NCBI RefSeq assembly: GCF_900116645.1
Contig: NZ_FPBO01000040.1
Location: 1-64,000, forward strand
DNA: 64,000 bases
Reading direction: 5' to 3'
DNA from: Pseudoduganella namucuonensis
Lineage (GTDB): Bacteria > Pseudomonadota > Gammaproteobacteria > Burkholderiales > Burkholderiaceae_D
Shown: one piece after another, positions 1-9,734 of the stretch
How positions within the stretch are numbered: position 1 is the stretch's first letter
Layout: the number at the start of each line of letters is the position of its first letter
Position numbers and translations under genes: made by a program
The notes under the pieces: model-generated
What the model saw: the letters and a program-made list of their open reading frames with translations, nothing else
What the model was told of the DNA's origin: nothing
Database searches by the model: none

Positions 1-1297
1 AGACGACGACGCGCCCGGTTTCGCGGAAGGTCTCGATCTGGTGCCGCAGCGTGTCGGGAATCGGCATGTTGGCGCAGTAGCGCCAGAATTCCGTATCGGT
101 CCGGTCGGTGAGCTTGTAGTGCATGATGATGAAGTCTCGCACGTATTCGTAGCGTTGCGCGACCAGGCGGTTGAACTCGTCGGCCAGTTCGGGACGGCAT
201 TCGCGATTGGGGAAATACTGGAGCAGCCAGCCGACCGCGTTTTCGATGAAGTTGATGCTGGTCGATTCGAGCGGCTCGAGGAAGCCGCCCGACAGGCCGA
301 TGGCGACGCAGTTCTTGACCCAGGACTTGCGCCGCCGGCCCGTGGTGAAGCGCAACTGGCGCGGCTCGCCTTGCGCCTCGCCGTCGAGGCCTTCGAGCAG
401 CACGCGCGCGGCCTCGTCGTCGCTGGTGTAGCCGTCGCAGTACACGTGGCCGTTGCCGGTGCGGTGCTGCAGCGGAATGCGCCAGGTCCAGCCGGCGGCC
501 TTGGCGGTCGAGGTGGTGTAGGGCGTGAGCGGATCGACCTTGGCGCATGGCACGGCCAGCGCGCTGTTACACGGCAGCATGGCGCTCCAGTCCTCGTAGC
601 CAGCCTGGTACACGCCTTCGATCAACAGGCCGCGAAAGCCCGAACAATCGACGAACAGGTCGCCCTCGACGCGGCGGCCGTCGCGCAGTTTGAGGGCGGT
701 GATGAAACCGGTCTCGGGGTGCTGTTCGACGTGCTCGATCATGCCTTCGATACGCTTGACGCCGCGTCGCGTGGCGTAGTCGCGCAAATAGGCGGCGTAC
801 AGTCCGGCGTCGAAATGGTAGGCCGAGCTATACGCGTCGGTAATCGATGGCAGCTCGTCTTGCGGCGGCATGAAGCGGTTGCTGCGCGCCATCATGGTCG
901 CCATCGACCATTGCTCGTAAGACGGCATGTCCTTGAACACGCGCGACAGGCGCAGCCAGTACATGTACGCCGGGCGGTTCTCGATGGCCGGGCCGAAATC
1001 GCCGAAGCCGTGGAAAAACCGGTTGCCGACATGGCCCCAGTCCTTGAATTCGATGCCGAGCTTGAAGCTCGCCTGCGTCTTCCTGACGAAATCGGCTTCG
1101 TCGATGCCCAGGGCGATATTGAAATGGCGGATGGTCGGGAGCGTCGCTTCGCCCACGCCGACGGTGCCGATCTCGGCCGACTCGACCAGCACGACCTCGC
1201 AGGTCTTGGGCAGCTTGAGCGCCAGCGGCGCGGCGGTCATCCAGCCGGCGGTGCCGCCGCCAACGATGACGATGGTTCGAATGGCTTTGTCAGACAT
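1..1297 (-). CDS. Tryptophan halogenase family flavoprotein, 3' end cut by window edge
   Basis: The frame opens with ATG at 1297 and is still open at base 1, giving about 432 visible residues. Near the N-terminus is a dinucleotide-binding glycine motif (IVGGGTAGW), and near residue 270 is the WxWxIP motif (GWTWRIPL) that marks flavin-dependent tryptophan halogenases. Family members use FADH2 and O2 to halogenate an aromatic substrate; the real substrate here is unknown. It lies 133 bases downstream of a TonB-dependent receptor in the same direction. This pairing is common in carbohydrate-uptake loci of proteobacteria, where the halogenase-like protein has no proven role. Family assignment is firm; halogenating activity is inference. 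Confidence 0.88.
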   Translation of the reverse strand, partial: MSDKAIRTIVIVGGGTAGWMTAAPLALKLPKTCEVVLVESAEIGTVGVGEATLPTIRHFNIALGIDEADFVRKTQASFKLGIEFKDWGHVGNRFFHGFGDFGPAIENRPAYMYWLRLSRVFKDMPSYEQWSMATMMARSNRFMPPQDELPSITDAYSSAYHFDAGLYAAYLRDYATRRGVKRIEGMIEHVEQHPETGFITALKLRDGRRVEGDLFVDCSGFRGLLIEGVYQAGYEDWSAMLPCNSALAVPCAKVDPLTPYTTSTAKAAGWTWRIPLQHRTGNGHVYCDGYTSDDEAARVLLEGLDGEAQGEPRQLRFTTGRRRKSWVKNCVAIGLSGGFLEPLESTSINFIENAVGWLLQYFPNRECRPELADEFNRLVAQRYEYVRDFIIMHYKLTDRTDTEFWRYCANMPIPDTLRHQIETFRETGRVVV

Positions 1298-1430
1298 AGG
1301 CAACCCATACAAAAAGAGAGGCGGCCGGAGCCGCCTCTGAAAACTGCCGCCGGAGCGACAGATAGGAGACTACAGAAGGTCCATTGCGCCGGGGTGGCGA
1401 TGGACCCGATGCCGGGACAGCGCGCCGGAC

Positions 1431-4400
1431 TTAGTACGTGTAACGCAGCGCCAGGCGATAACTGCGGCCGGGCTCGAACCAGGAACGCATCATGTTGCCG
1501 ATACCCTGCTGTTGGGTCTGCTTAACGACGGTATCCAGGATGTTGCTTGCGTTGAAACTGACCTGGACATGGTCGTTGAACCTATAGTCGAACCCGAAGT
1601 CCAGCTGTCCGGCCGCTTCCTGCCAAGTCGGCAAGCCCCAGCCCACGTCCCGCGGATAGACCGTCTTGCCATCGACAACCGTCGCCCGGGTCGGATCGGC
1701 ACTGGTGGCGTCCTGGCCCTGCGTGCCGTTGACGGACACGCCCTGCAGGAAGCGACTGCGCCAGCTGTAGGCCAGGCGCATCGACATCGGCCCCCGGTCG
1801 TACATGAACATCAGGTTGTAGGCGTTCTTCGACAAATACTGCAAGGGCATATCGGTGAACGGCATGCCATTGGTGTCGCAGCCAAGCAAGTTCAAGGAAC
1901 TGTTGTTGAACGAATTGGCGGCCGGGCAGTACTTCAGATTGAACGGATGGTGCAGCGTCTGCTTGCTCTTGATGTAGGTGTAGTTCGCCGAGACGCCGAA
2001 GCCCTTGGCCCATTCCGGCAGAACCTCCGCCAATCCCGGCACATTGTTGAAGTAGGTCTGGCCGGCGAGCTCCAGTCCGGTCACCTTGCCGTCCGCCGCG
2101 TTGTCCGGCGCGGTGATCATGAAGGTTTGCGCGTTGCCGGCCAGGTCGTTGTAGTCGCGGGTATAGGCCGAGCGCATGATGATGTCGGTCACGTCCTTGT
2201 GGAACAAGGCGGCCGTCAGCGACGAGCCGTGGCCCGGATACCATTCGAGCGTCGCGTCGAAGCTGGTGGCCTTGGTGGGCTTCAGATGGACGTTGCCCTT
2301 GTTTTCACCCTTGTAGTTGACGGTCTGCACGGCGCCGCCGCTGGGGGCGAAAATGACCTGCTGCTCCAGCTTGACGTACTCGTTCAGGTCGCCAAAGCTC
2401 GGCCGATACATCGACTTCGCGAACGCGAAGCGCGTTTGCAGCTGGGGGGTGAGTTCCATCTTCAGGTTGAGACTCGGCAGCAGGTCGACGGAGCTGCGGC
2501 CTTCGACGATCGGCTCGTTGATCTGTCCGAACCTCGGCACCGACGGTTGCGAGGTGCTGCTGTAGGTCGGCAGGAACACGGTGTAGCCGCGGGCTTTCGT
2601 GTCGGTGTGGACCATACGCACGCCGGCGCTGCCCTCGATCGGGAAGCGCAGATCGTCGAAGCCGAAGCGCGTCATCAGGTAGGCGGCCTCGGTCGTCTCC
2701 GACTGGCGGGAGGTTTTGGACGGGTCGCCGTCGAAGACGAGCGGCTTCCACGGGTCGGGCAAGTTCGAGCAGTCGTTGTTGGTGCCGGATTGCGCGTTGC
2801 CCTGCTCGCATTGAATCTTCATGATCGGATTCGCCGCGGCCGCGTAGGCGTTGGGATAGTCCTTGACCGCGGCCAGACTCGGCGCCACCAGGGCACCCGG
2901 GTTGGGGATCTTGCCGTTGAAGAAGTTTTCGAAGGTGTAAAGGCTGGTCGGCACCAGGGCGGCGACCCTCGGATCGCTCAGGTAAGTGAAATTGGCGCGC
3001 GACGCCCAGGTCGGCTCGTCCGTCGTGGCGGCCGGCTGCCCCGGTGTGGACGTGTTCCTCACTTCCCATGGCTTGGAGATGCTGTACCATTCCGAGCCGC
3101 TCCCCGTGACGCGGTTCGCCGTGCGCTTGGTCGCGCGCACGCCGAAGCGCACGTCGCGCATGACCGGATGGTCGAACTTGAAGCGCAGGTCGGTCTTCCA
3201 CGCGTACAGGTCGGCGTCCGCCTTTTCCTTGCCCGGCCCAAACATCTCCAGGTAGTAGTTGGCCGGATTCCGCAGGAACTCTTTCGCCTTGTCGTCGAAG
3301 GTGATCTCCCCGATATTTTTGGAGAGGTCGATATTCATGCTCGGCACGAAGGTGGCCAGGGTCATGTTGACGTTCGTGGACTTGCTCGTGGCATGGACCC
3401 ATTGCAGGTCGTTCTGGAGCGACCAGCGCTCGTCGATGGTCCACTTGGCGTTCCAGGCGATCTCGCGGGTCTGCGAGCGCCTGTCGTTATAGGTTTGGTT
3501 GGAATTGAAACCCAGTCCGCCGTCCACGAAATTATTCGCGCCCCGGCCGCCGAGCGGATAGGTGTACCTGGCCGACTGCAGGATGCCCCTGCTGTCGAAC
3601 ACCGGGTTGATGAGCGTGGACTTGTAGGAGTCCTCGACACCCGTGTACAGGGCGTTCTCGGTGCCGGTTTCCTTGTAGCCGGAGTGGAAATAAGTGAGCG
3701 CGGACGATGCCCCGCCCTTCTTCCACTGCAGCGCGGCATACACGCCGGCGCGGTTGGTCTCGCTCAGGTTGGTGCGCCACGAAGCCGATTTGGGCACCCA
3801 CACGGTTTGGCCGATATGGCCGGGGATGTCGGTGCGCGGGAAGTAGGCGTCCACTTGCACCGTGTCGTTGTGGTTATTGTTCTGGTTGCCGGACAAGTTG
3901 AGCAGCGCGCCCCATTGTCCGAAATCGTTTTCCCAGCGTTTCGAGACCAGGCCGGAGAGGGCGGGCGAGGTTTGCTTGCCGAGCTCGGTGTAGTTCACGT
4001 AGGTCGAGGCCGCGAACTTATCGCCCTTGTAGTCGAACGGCAGCGCGGTGCGCAAGTCGACCTGGCCGCTGACGCCGCCCTCGATCAACTCGGCCGGCGG
4101 GTTCTTGTGCACGACCACCGCGGCCATCAGTTCCGAGGGAATGTCACCCCAGCTCAGTTCGCGGCCCGGGTAGCCGGCCGAGAACGATTCGCGGCCGTTC
4201 AAGGTGGACGAACCCCAGGTCAGGCCGCGCACCGAAATGCCGGAACCCTCGACCGAGAAATGCTCCGGGTCGCCGCGCGAGCGGTTGCGGTCCATCGTCA
4301 CGCCGACGACGCGCTGCAGCACCTCGGTGATCGACTTGTCGGGAAGCTTGCCGGCCTCTTCGGCGACGACGCCGTCGATGACCTCCTCGGCATTCTGTTT

Positions 4401-4601
4401 GAGCTTGGCGGCCGACTGCATCGCCGCGCGCTGGCCGGTCACGACCACGGCCACGGGCTCCTGTTCCTTGGAGGGCGCCCCCGAAGGCGCCGTTTGCGCC
4501 TGCGCGGCGCCGCCATAGAGCGCCGCGAGCTGCGCCGCCGCGAGCGCCAGCGCGGTCATCCGCACGGGTTTCCGCTTGATCATTGTTCCGATTGTCCTCA
4601 T
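1431..4601 (-). CDS. TonB-dependent outer-membrane receptor
   Basis: This is a 1056-aa protein starting at ATG 4601, preceded by a purine-rich ribosome site (AGAGGAAAGAGATA). It has a Sec signal peptide ending near AQAQT, a plug domain whose early part reads EEAGKLPDKSITEVLQRV, and a long beta-barrel ending in an aromatic residue (LALRYTY), typical of outer-membrane barrels. The length fits the large TonB receptors that import oligosaccharides. The neighbours are a lipoprotein and a GH51 arabinofuranosidase upstream and a tryptophan-halogenase homologue downstream, all on the same strand. Import of an arabinose-containing oligosaccharide is therefore likely, but the ligand is inferred from context only. 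Confidence 0.92.
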   Translation of the reverse strand: MRTIGTMIKRKPVRMTALALAAAQLAALYGGAAQAQTAPSGAPSKEQEPVAVVVTGQRAAMQSAAKLKQNAEEVIDGVVAEEAGKLPDKSITEVLQRVVGVTMDRNRSRGDPEHFSVEGSGISVRGLTWGSSTLNGRESFSAGYPGRELSWGDIPSELMAAVVVHKNPPAELIEGGVSGQVDLRTALPFDYKGDKFAASTYVNYTELGKQTSPALSGLVSKRWENDFGQWGALLNLSGNQNNNHNDTVQVDAYFPRTDIPGHIGQTVWVPKSASWRTNLSETNRAGVYAALQWKKGGASSALTYFHSGYKETGTENALYTGVEDSYKSTLINPVFDSRGILQSARYTYPLGGRGANNFVDGGLGFNSNQTYNDRRSQTREIAWNAKWTIDERWSLQNDLQWVHATSKSTNVNMTLATFVPSMNIDLSKNIGEITFDDKAKEFLRNPANYYLEMFGPGKEKADADLYAWKTDLRFKFDHPVMRDVRFGVRATKRTANRVTGSGSEWYSISKPWEVRNTSTPGQPAATTDEPTWASRANFTYLSDPRVAALVPTSLYTFENFFNGKIPNPGALVAPSLAAVKDYPNAYAAAANPIMKIQCEQGNAQSGTNNDCSNLPDPWKPLVFDGDPSKTSRQSETTEAAYLMTRFGFDDLRFPIEGSAGVRMVHTDTKARGYTVFLPTYSSTSQPSVPRFGQINEPIVEGRSSVDLLPSLNLKMELTPQLQTRFAFAKSMYRPSFGDLNEYVKLEQQVIFAPSGGAVQTVNYKGENKGNVHLKPTKATSFDATLEWYPGHGSSLTAALFHKDVTDIIMRSAYTRDYNDLAGNAQTFMITAPDNAADGKVTGLELAGQTYFNNVPGLAEVLPEWAKGFGVSANYTYIKSKQTLHHPFNLKYCPAANSFNNSSLNLLGCDTNGMPFTDMPLQYLSKNAYNLMFMYDRGPMSMRLAYSWRSRFLQGVSVNGTQGQDATSADPTRATVVDGKTVYPRDVGWGLPTWQEAAGQLDFGFDYRFNDHVQVSFNASNILDTVVKQTQQQGIGNMMRSWFEPGRSYRLALRYTY

Positions 4602-4680
4602 TATCTCTTTCCTCTTGAAATCCTGTTTTGCTTGGGCTGACCGCCGCGCCGGGGCGGGGGCATGAACTGGTCGCGCGCCG

Positions 4681-5952
4681 TCACTGGAAGGTGATCGGCC
4701 CGGTCAGCGTGATCGTGGTCTGGTAATTCGGAGCCGGCGCGTTCGGATTCGGCACCTTGAAGTTGCCGACCGGCGAGGCGAACCTGATGGCGACGACCGG
4801 ATAATCCTGCAGCTCGAACCAGGGGTTCAGATCCTTCAGTTCGCACGCCTCCGAGACGGTGAAGTCCCTGAGCTTGAGACTGTAGTTCGCCGGGGCCGGG
4901 GAGCTTGGCTTGAAAGTCGCCCGCACCCTCACGTTGCAGGCGTCGTTGTTCGCCTTGCGGTTGAAGTGGCCGAGGATCAAGTCCACTTCGACCTGGTTGT
5001 CGCCGGTGGCGAACCATTCCTGGTTCTGCGAGAAGTTGAACTTCAGCGCCGCCTGGGCATCGATCCGCACGCCTTCCGGTGTGTCCTTGGTGTTCGAGAT
5101 ATTCGACACGTGGGGCGCGTACACGTCGAGTTCGGCCCAAACCCGCCACCAGCGTCCGTCGGTGTAGGGCGCGTTCTTGTAGGTGTAGGTATCGGTGATG
5201 CTGCTGCCGTCCGCCGAAACGCTCGCGTCGCACCAGCCCTTACACCACCAATCGGTCTCGCTGCTGCCGCCGTGCGGGTCGACTTTCCCGTCCTCGTTGG
5301 TGGTCGTCGTATTCTTGTAGCCGCTCAAGAACTTGATCTCGGGCGCCAGTGCGGCGCCGATCGGCATGGTCTTTTCCACTTTCGCCGACTCGTAGATATC
5401 GCCGCCGTCCATCGTGGCGGTGACGGTGCACAGCCCATCGCCAAGCTTTTGCAGCGTGGTTCCGCTGACCGAGCACACCGCGGGCGTGCTGGTGGTGAAG
5501 ACGACGGGGCGGCCGGCCACGGTGGACGTCGCCTCCAGCTGCACCGGCTGCGTGTCCAGGGGCTGCGCCCCCGGGTTGCGGAAGATGACAGCCGCCGGCC
5601 GCTTGGGAATGACAAAGAGTTGGCGTTGCGTGGCCGCGGCGTAGCCATCCCCGCCGACCTGGTTGGCGTTCACCGAGCACTCGCCCGCCTTCAGCAGCGA
5701 CAGCGTGGCGCCGCTGACGCTGCAGGTGCCGGGCGTGTTCGACACGTAGGTGATCGGCCCGCCGGAACTGGCCGTGGCCTTCAGCGTGATGGTCGCGATG
5801 GTCGGCGGAACCGCCACCGTCTCCCCGCCCGGGAACGGGAAGGAAACCGATTGCGCCATCCCGCCTCCGCCGGCACCACCACCGCCACCGCCACCGCAGC
5901 CAGCCAGCAGCGTGGCGCAAGCCAGTCCGACAGCCGTAAGCTGAAATCTCAT
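4681..5952 (-). CDS. Surface lipoprotein with Ig-like repeats, probable glycan-binding partner of the TonB receptor
   Basis: I chose the ATG at 5952 over the one at 5970 because it gives a compact lipoprotein signal (LTAVGLACATLLAGC) with the lipobox cysteine followed by a glycine tract. The 423-aa product has two or three repeats of bacterial Ig-like type in the N-terminal half, each with the pattern TPGTCSVSG...GECSVNA. The C-terminal half is beta-rich and contains an NEDGKVDPHGG segment. It precedes the TonB receptor gene by 79 bases on the same strand, so it may be a surface glycan-binding lipoprotein serving that receptor. I do not recognise the C-terminal domain, and the binding role is inference from position. 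Confidence 0.7.
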   Translation of the reverse strand: MRFQLTAVGLACATLLAGCGGGGGGGAGGGGMAQSVSFPFPGGETVAVPPTIATITLKATASSGGPITYVSNTPGTCSVSGATLSLLKAGECSVNANQVGGDGYAAATQRQLFVIPKRPAAVIFRNPGAQPLDTQPVQLEATSTVAGRPVVFTTSTPAVCSVSGTTLQKLGDGLCTVTATMDGGDIYESAKVEKTMPIGAALAPEIKFLSGYKNTTTTNEDGKVDPHGGSSETDWWCKGWCDASVSADGSSITDTYTYKNAPYTDGRWWRVWAELDVYAPHVSNISNTKDTPEGVRIDAQAALKFNFSQNQEWFATGDNQVEVDLILGHFNRKANNDACNVRVRATFKPSSPAPANYSLKLRDFTVSEACELKDLNPWFELQDYPVVAIRFASPVGNFKVPNPNAPAPNYQTTITLTGPITFQ

Positions 5953-6112
5953 TTTTTGTTGTCCCCTCATGATTTATGCTTCCTCTCTGTTGCGTCTACT
6001 ACAAGTTACTTGCCACCGGTTACGCCGCTGACAAGGTGAATTACGCCTCCGCCCGGGCACCGGTGCGCAGGGGCGCGGTACACCGCGCCAATTCCATGCT
6101 CGCCCCCCCTGC

Positions 6113-7654
6113 TCACTTATCGACCGCGACCACCACCACCGCCTTGGCCGGGATCTTCAGGCTCAATTTGCCATCGACCGCCTTCGCCGCGAACGGCGCG
6201 GGCTTGATCGCATCCTTGTGCTTGAAGGTGTTATGCGCGTCCATCGCCGCCGCCGTCAGCACCTGGCCGCTGACGCCGGAAACGTTCTGCCCGGCGACAT
6301 TGAGCGCCACGTCCGACGCCTCGTTCGGGTTGGTGTTGACGATCGCCAGATACAGCTTGCCGTCCTTGGCGCGCGCCGCCGAGGCGCTAATGCCCGGGAT
6401 GCTGGTCGCGCCGACCTTGTACTCGACGTTGTCGCGCAAGGCCACCGGCAACGAGGTCGCATCCTGGAACGGCACGTACATCTTGTAGGCATGGTAGGTC
6501 GGGGTCAGCAGCATCTGGTCCTTGTCGGTGAGGATCATCGCCTGCAGCACATTGACCATCTGAGCGATATTCGTCATCGTGACCCGGTCCGCATGGGCAT
6601 GGAAAATGTTGAAGTGCAGCGCCGCGACAACGGCGTCGCGCAGCGTGTTTTGCTGGAACAGGAAGCCAGCATTGGTGCCCTTCTCCACGTCATACCAAGT
6701 GCCCCACTCGTCGATCAGCAGGCTGATCTTCTTTTCCGGATCGTTCTTCTCGAGCGCCGCGACGTTTTCCTTGATACTCGTGTCGATTTTCAAGGCGTTC
6801 GCCAGCGTCGACATCCATTGCGCCTCCGGGAAGCCCGTGGCCGCCCCCTTGACGTCCCAGTTGCCGGTCGGAATGGTGTAGTAGTGGTAGCTGATGCCGA
6901 CGGTGCGGCCCTTCAGGCCGCCGCTCAGCACGTCGGTCCACTTGTTGGTCGAATGGCCGCCGCTGGCAACTATTTTCGGGCGATATTGCGGCGGCGCCTT
7001 CAGAAAGGTTTCATAGTTGTTGTACAAATTGACGTAATACTCCGGCGTCATATTGCCGCCGCAGCCCCAGGACTCGTTACCGACGCCGAAGAAGTCCACC
7101 TTGAATGGCTTGGCGCGGCCGTTCTTGCGGCGCAGCTCGGCCAAGGTCGACTTGCTGTCGGAGGTCATGTACTCGATCCATTCCGACATTTCCTGCGGGG
7201 AGCCAGTGCCCAGGTTGCCGCTCACATAGGTGTCGGCCCCCAGCATTTCGGCCAGATCGAAGAATTCGTGGGTGCCGACCGCGTTGCTCTCTTCCACGCC
7301 GCCCCAGTTGGTGTTGACCTTGACCGGACGCTTGTTGCGTGGGCCGATGCCTTCTTTCCAATGGTATTCATCGGCAAAGCAGCCGCCCGGCCAACGCACC
7401 AGCGGTACGCGCAGCTCCTTCAGCGCACCGACCACGTCCTTGCGCCAGCCCCTGACATTCGGGATTTTAGAACCGGGACCGACCCACATGCCTTCGTAGA
7501 TGCCGGTGCCCAGGTGCTCGGCGAACTGGCCATAGACGTTCTTGTTGATGACGGCACCAGGCTTGGCCGGATCGACGTCGATGGTCACGGCCGAGAACGC
7601 CGGCGCGGCCGCCAGCATTGCAAGCGTCAGTACGCTGCTCTTCACTACACTCAT
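6113..7654 (-). CDS. Secreted alpha-L-arabinofuranosidase, glycoside hydrolase family 51
   Basis: The protein has 513 aa with an N-terminal Sec signal peptide ending near PAFSA. GH51 hallmarks are visible: the acid/base glutamate in GVGNESWGCGGN (E194) and the nucleophile glutamate in LLIDEWGTWYD (E316), inside a (beta/alpha)8 barrel followed by a C-terminal beta-sandwich. GH51 enzymes release terminal alpha-L-arabinofuranosyl residues from arabinan or arabinoxylan. The signal peptide places it in the periplasm or outside the cell. It lies upstream of the lipoprotein and TonB receptor on the same strand, consistent with a plant cell-wall polysaccharide utilisation locus. Family assignment is strong; exact substrate is unknown. 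Confidence 0.93.
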   Translation of the reverse strand: MSVVKSSVLTLAMLAAAPAFSAVTIDVDPAKPGAVINKNVYGQFAEHLGTGIYEGMWVGPGSKIPNVRGWRKDVVGALKELRVPLVRWPGGCFADEYHWKEGIGPRNKRPVKVNTNWGGVEESNAVGTHEFFDLAEMLGADTYVSGNLGTGSPQEMSEWIEYMTSDSKSTLAELRRKNGRAKPFKVDFFGVGNESWGCGGNMTPEYYVNLYNNYETFLKAPPQYRPKIVASGGHSTNKWTDVLSGGLKGRTVGISYHYYTIPTGNWDVKGAATGFPEAQWMSTLANALKIDTSIKENVAALEKNDPEKKISLLIDEWGTWYDVEKGTNAGFLFQQNTLRDAVVAALHFNIFHAHADRVTMTNIAQMVNVLQAMILTDKDQMLLTPTYHAYKMYVPFQDATSLPVALRDNVEYKVGATSIPGISASAARAKDGKLYLAIVNTNPNEASDVALNVAGQNVSGVSGQVLTAAAMDAHNTFKHKDAIKPAPFAAKAVDGKLSLKIPAKAVVVVAVDK

Positions 7655-8385
7655 GTCTTCTCCATTTTATTTTCGACGGTTTGGCTTTCGCTTGCGGGAC
7701 TGAGGGCAGTCCCACCTGCGCGGCAATTCGGCCGAGTCTATCCCAAATATTTCGGCAAAAAAACAGGCTGAAATGCGTCGCCGTCCCCCATGACGGCCCG
7801 GGGAGAAAATTCTGCACGGCCGGCATCGGTACGCGTGCAGATTTTGCTATTGATCGCCTAACAGGCCGCCGTCCGAGCCGGCCATCCCCTGTGCGGCAGC
7901 GGCCGCGGCGCCGTCGCCGCGCGTCGGATGCAAGGAAGTGCAGTATCAATGCGATTATCTGCACCTTGTAATATCTTCACAATTCGCGCTATCTCGGCGC
8001 TTGTCCCGGTGCCCTTTTTCTGCCCGCCCGGCCCGTGCCGGCGACGCCAAGACGGCGTCATATGGCGCCGTATGGGATCGCCGAAGCGGCGCGCAGACCG
8101 ATCGGCCGCACACCTTTCATTGGATAATCAGGGGCTGGGAATATTGGATTGCGCTCATCCAGAGTGGCGGCGCGCGTCATCGCCGGGTGGAGAGGGGGCG
8201 ACGAATGCTAAATTGCGGGGGTATTTTGTATCGCCAAGACGGCCGCCGATGGTGGCCAGATGCGTACCACGAAGAACATCGGCGCGTCTGTTCGCGCGCG
8301 CTTGCCGAACCGGGCGCCCGCGGCGGCGGCGCCGGGTACACCCATGAACGCGGCCGCGCTCAGCCCTGCCAGCGAAATATGGGCT
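7655..8385. other. Intergenic region between the arabinofuranosidase and the AraC-type regulator
   Basis: I see no convincing gene in these 731 bases; the open frames here have no ribosome site or recognisable protein character. It should hold the promoter of the arabinofuranosidase gene. Two inverted repeats stand out: GGGACT/AGTCCC at 7696-7713, and a longer imperfect one with arms AAAATTCTGCACG (7806-7818) and CGTGCAGATTTT (7834-7845). The second resembles an operator and could be the target of the AraC-type regulator encoded next door, but that is a guess. Confidence 0.5.
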
Positions 8386-9546
8386 TTATGGCGCCGGCTC
8401 CTGCGGCTCCTTTTTGCATACTTCCCGGAATGCCTTGGGCGTGCATTCGTATTCTTCCTTGAAGAGCTTATTGAAATACGAGGAATTCTTATATCCGACC
8501 GAATAGGCGATTTCCGCAATACTGGCGCTGGAGTTTTCCACCAATAGGCGCGATGCTTCGGTCAATCTGAGCTTGTTCAGGTAACCGATAAAGGTGTATC
8601 CCATTTCCGCCTTTAATATGTCGTTGACCTTATTGCGGTTGACGCCGGTTTCCGACACCACGGTTTCCAGATCCAGTTCCGAATCCGCATAACGCGTCGC
8701 CAGCAATCTCAAAATGGCGGATTTTTCCCTTTCCCGGTGCGGCTCCAGCGCCAGCTGCTGGTACGCCACCAGCGGCAGGTCTTTCTGCATCCGCGCCTGC
8801 AGGTCATTGGCCAAGGCCACCGCGTACTGCTTGACGAACCAGAACCCGAAACCAGCCCAGGCCAGTATCAGGAACACGGCGAGAAAATACAGGTAGCCGT
8901 ATTTCCGCTCGTGCATTTCGATTCCCCCGATTTCGATACGCGACGGGGTGCCGACGCGGCTGGCAGTGCTGGTGCCGACATCGATCTGCGCGACCTTGGC
9001 CAGCGAGTAGCCCAGATCGGATGGGTTGAGTTTGTTCATGTCGACCCACCATTGCGGAATGGTCAAATGCGCCAGATCGAGTTCGACGCGGTCCCCGTCC
9101 TGGTTGCAGTTGACGTATGCCATTGGCGAGCGGTAGGTCATCAGCTCACCCGGTTTGGACAGCTTGTCATCGAAGGTGGCCAAGCCGACCCGGATGGTAC
9201 CGGCGGGGAAGCAGCGTGCCTCGAAACTGATCTTGTCGAACCTGGACCAGTCGAGCAGCGCCGGTTTGCCGTTGCGGTCCGTGAAGAACAGGGCGCTTGA
9301 CGCATAGGATTGGGGATTGCTGCCTGACAGGACAAACTCCATGATCAGGCGCGCGGCATCGACTCTCGCGTTCAGGTTGGTCGTCGCGTCCGGGGTGTTG
9401 TACTTGCGCAACTCCCAGGAAAAATCTTCTTGCTCGAACAAGGGGACGCGGTGATAGCTGCGGCTGACGCACAGATACCCGATCAGGATACTCATACCGA
9501 GAAGCAGGACCAGCCGAAGCAGTGCCTTTGAATATAACGCGTGCAT
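8386..9546 (-). CDS. Membrane-anchored AraC-family transcriptional regulator with periplasmic sensor domain
   Basis: The ATG at 9546 gives 386 aa; a TTG further upstream (9606) would place extra residues before the first membrane segment and is less likely. The protein has a transmembrane helix near residues 10-27 (LRLVLLLGMSILIGYLCV), a periplasmic domain of about 190 residues with beta-sandwich character, a second helix (YLYFLAVFLILAWAGFGFWF), then a cytoplasmic AraC-type double helix-turn-helix ending in SVGYKNSSYFNKLFKEEY. This layout is that of a one-component membrane sensor that binds a ligand outside and regulates transcription inside. By position it is the likely regulator of the arabinofuranosidase/TonB locus. 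The ligand is unknown. Confidence 0.82.
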   Translation of the reverse strand: MHALYSKALLRLVLLLGMSILIGYLCVSRSYHRVPLFEQEDFSWELRKYNTPDATTNLNARVDAARLIMEFVLSGSNPQSYASSALFFTDRNGKPALLDWSRFDKISFEARCFPAGTIRVGLATFDDKLSKPGELMTYRSPMAYVNCNQDGDRVELDLAHLTIPQWWVDMNKLNPSDLGYSLAKVAQIDVGTSTASRVGTPSRIEIGGIEMHERKYGYLYFLAVFLILAWAGFGFWFVKQYAVALANDLQARMQKDLPLVAYQQLALEPHREREKSAILRLLATRYADSELDLETVVSETGVNRNKVNDILKAEMGYTFIGYLNKLRLTEASRLLVENSSASIAEIAYSVGYKNSSYFNKLFKEEYECTPKAFREVCKKEPQEPAP

Positions 9547-9734
9547 ATAGATAAAAGTTGGATGGTCGGACAGCGGCGAGCCCGCCGGGCGCCGGTCCGG
9601 CGGCAATCATCAGGTCTCGCAATGTACAGCATGTCCTGCCGTCTGTCACTGCGACGCTGTTGCACCCAATGGACGGATGGCCAGCGAGGTCGACTCCCGT
9701 TGCCTCCTGGGCGTCGCGGCCGCGGCGATGCACC

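Noticed and set aside
1512..4640. Long plus-strand open frame (about 1040 codons) opposite the TonB receptor
   Set aside because: It is antisense to a well-supported gene, is rich in Arg/Gly/Val/His as expected of GC-rich shadow frames and has no domain or ribosome site.
7928..8347. Plus-strand frames in the intergenic region before the AraC-type gene
   Set aside because: No ribosome site, no plausible protein composition, and two overlapping frames of similar length argue for chance.
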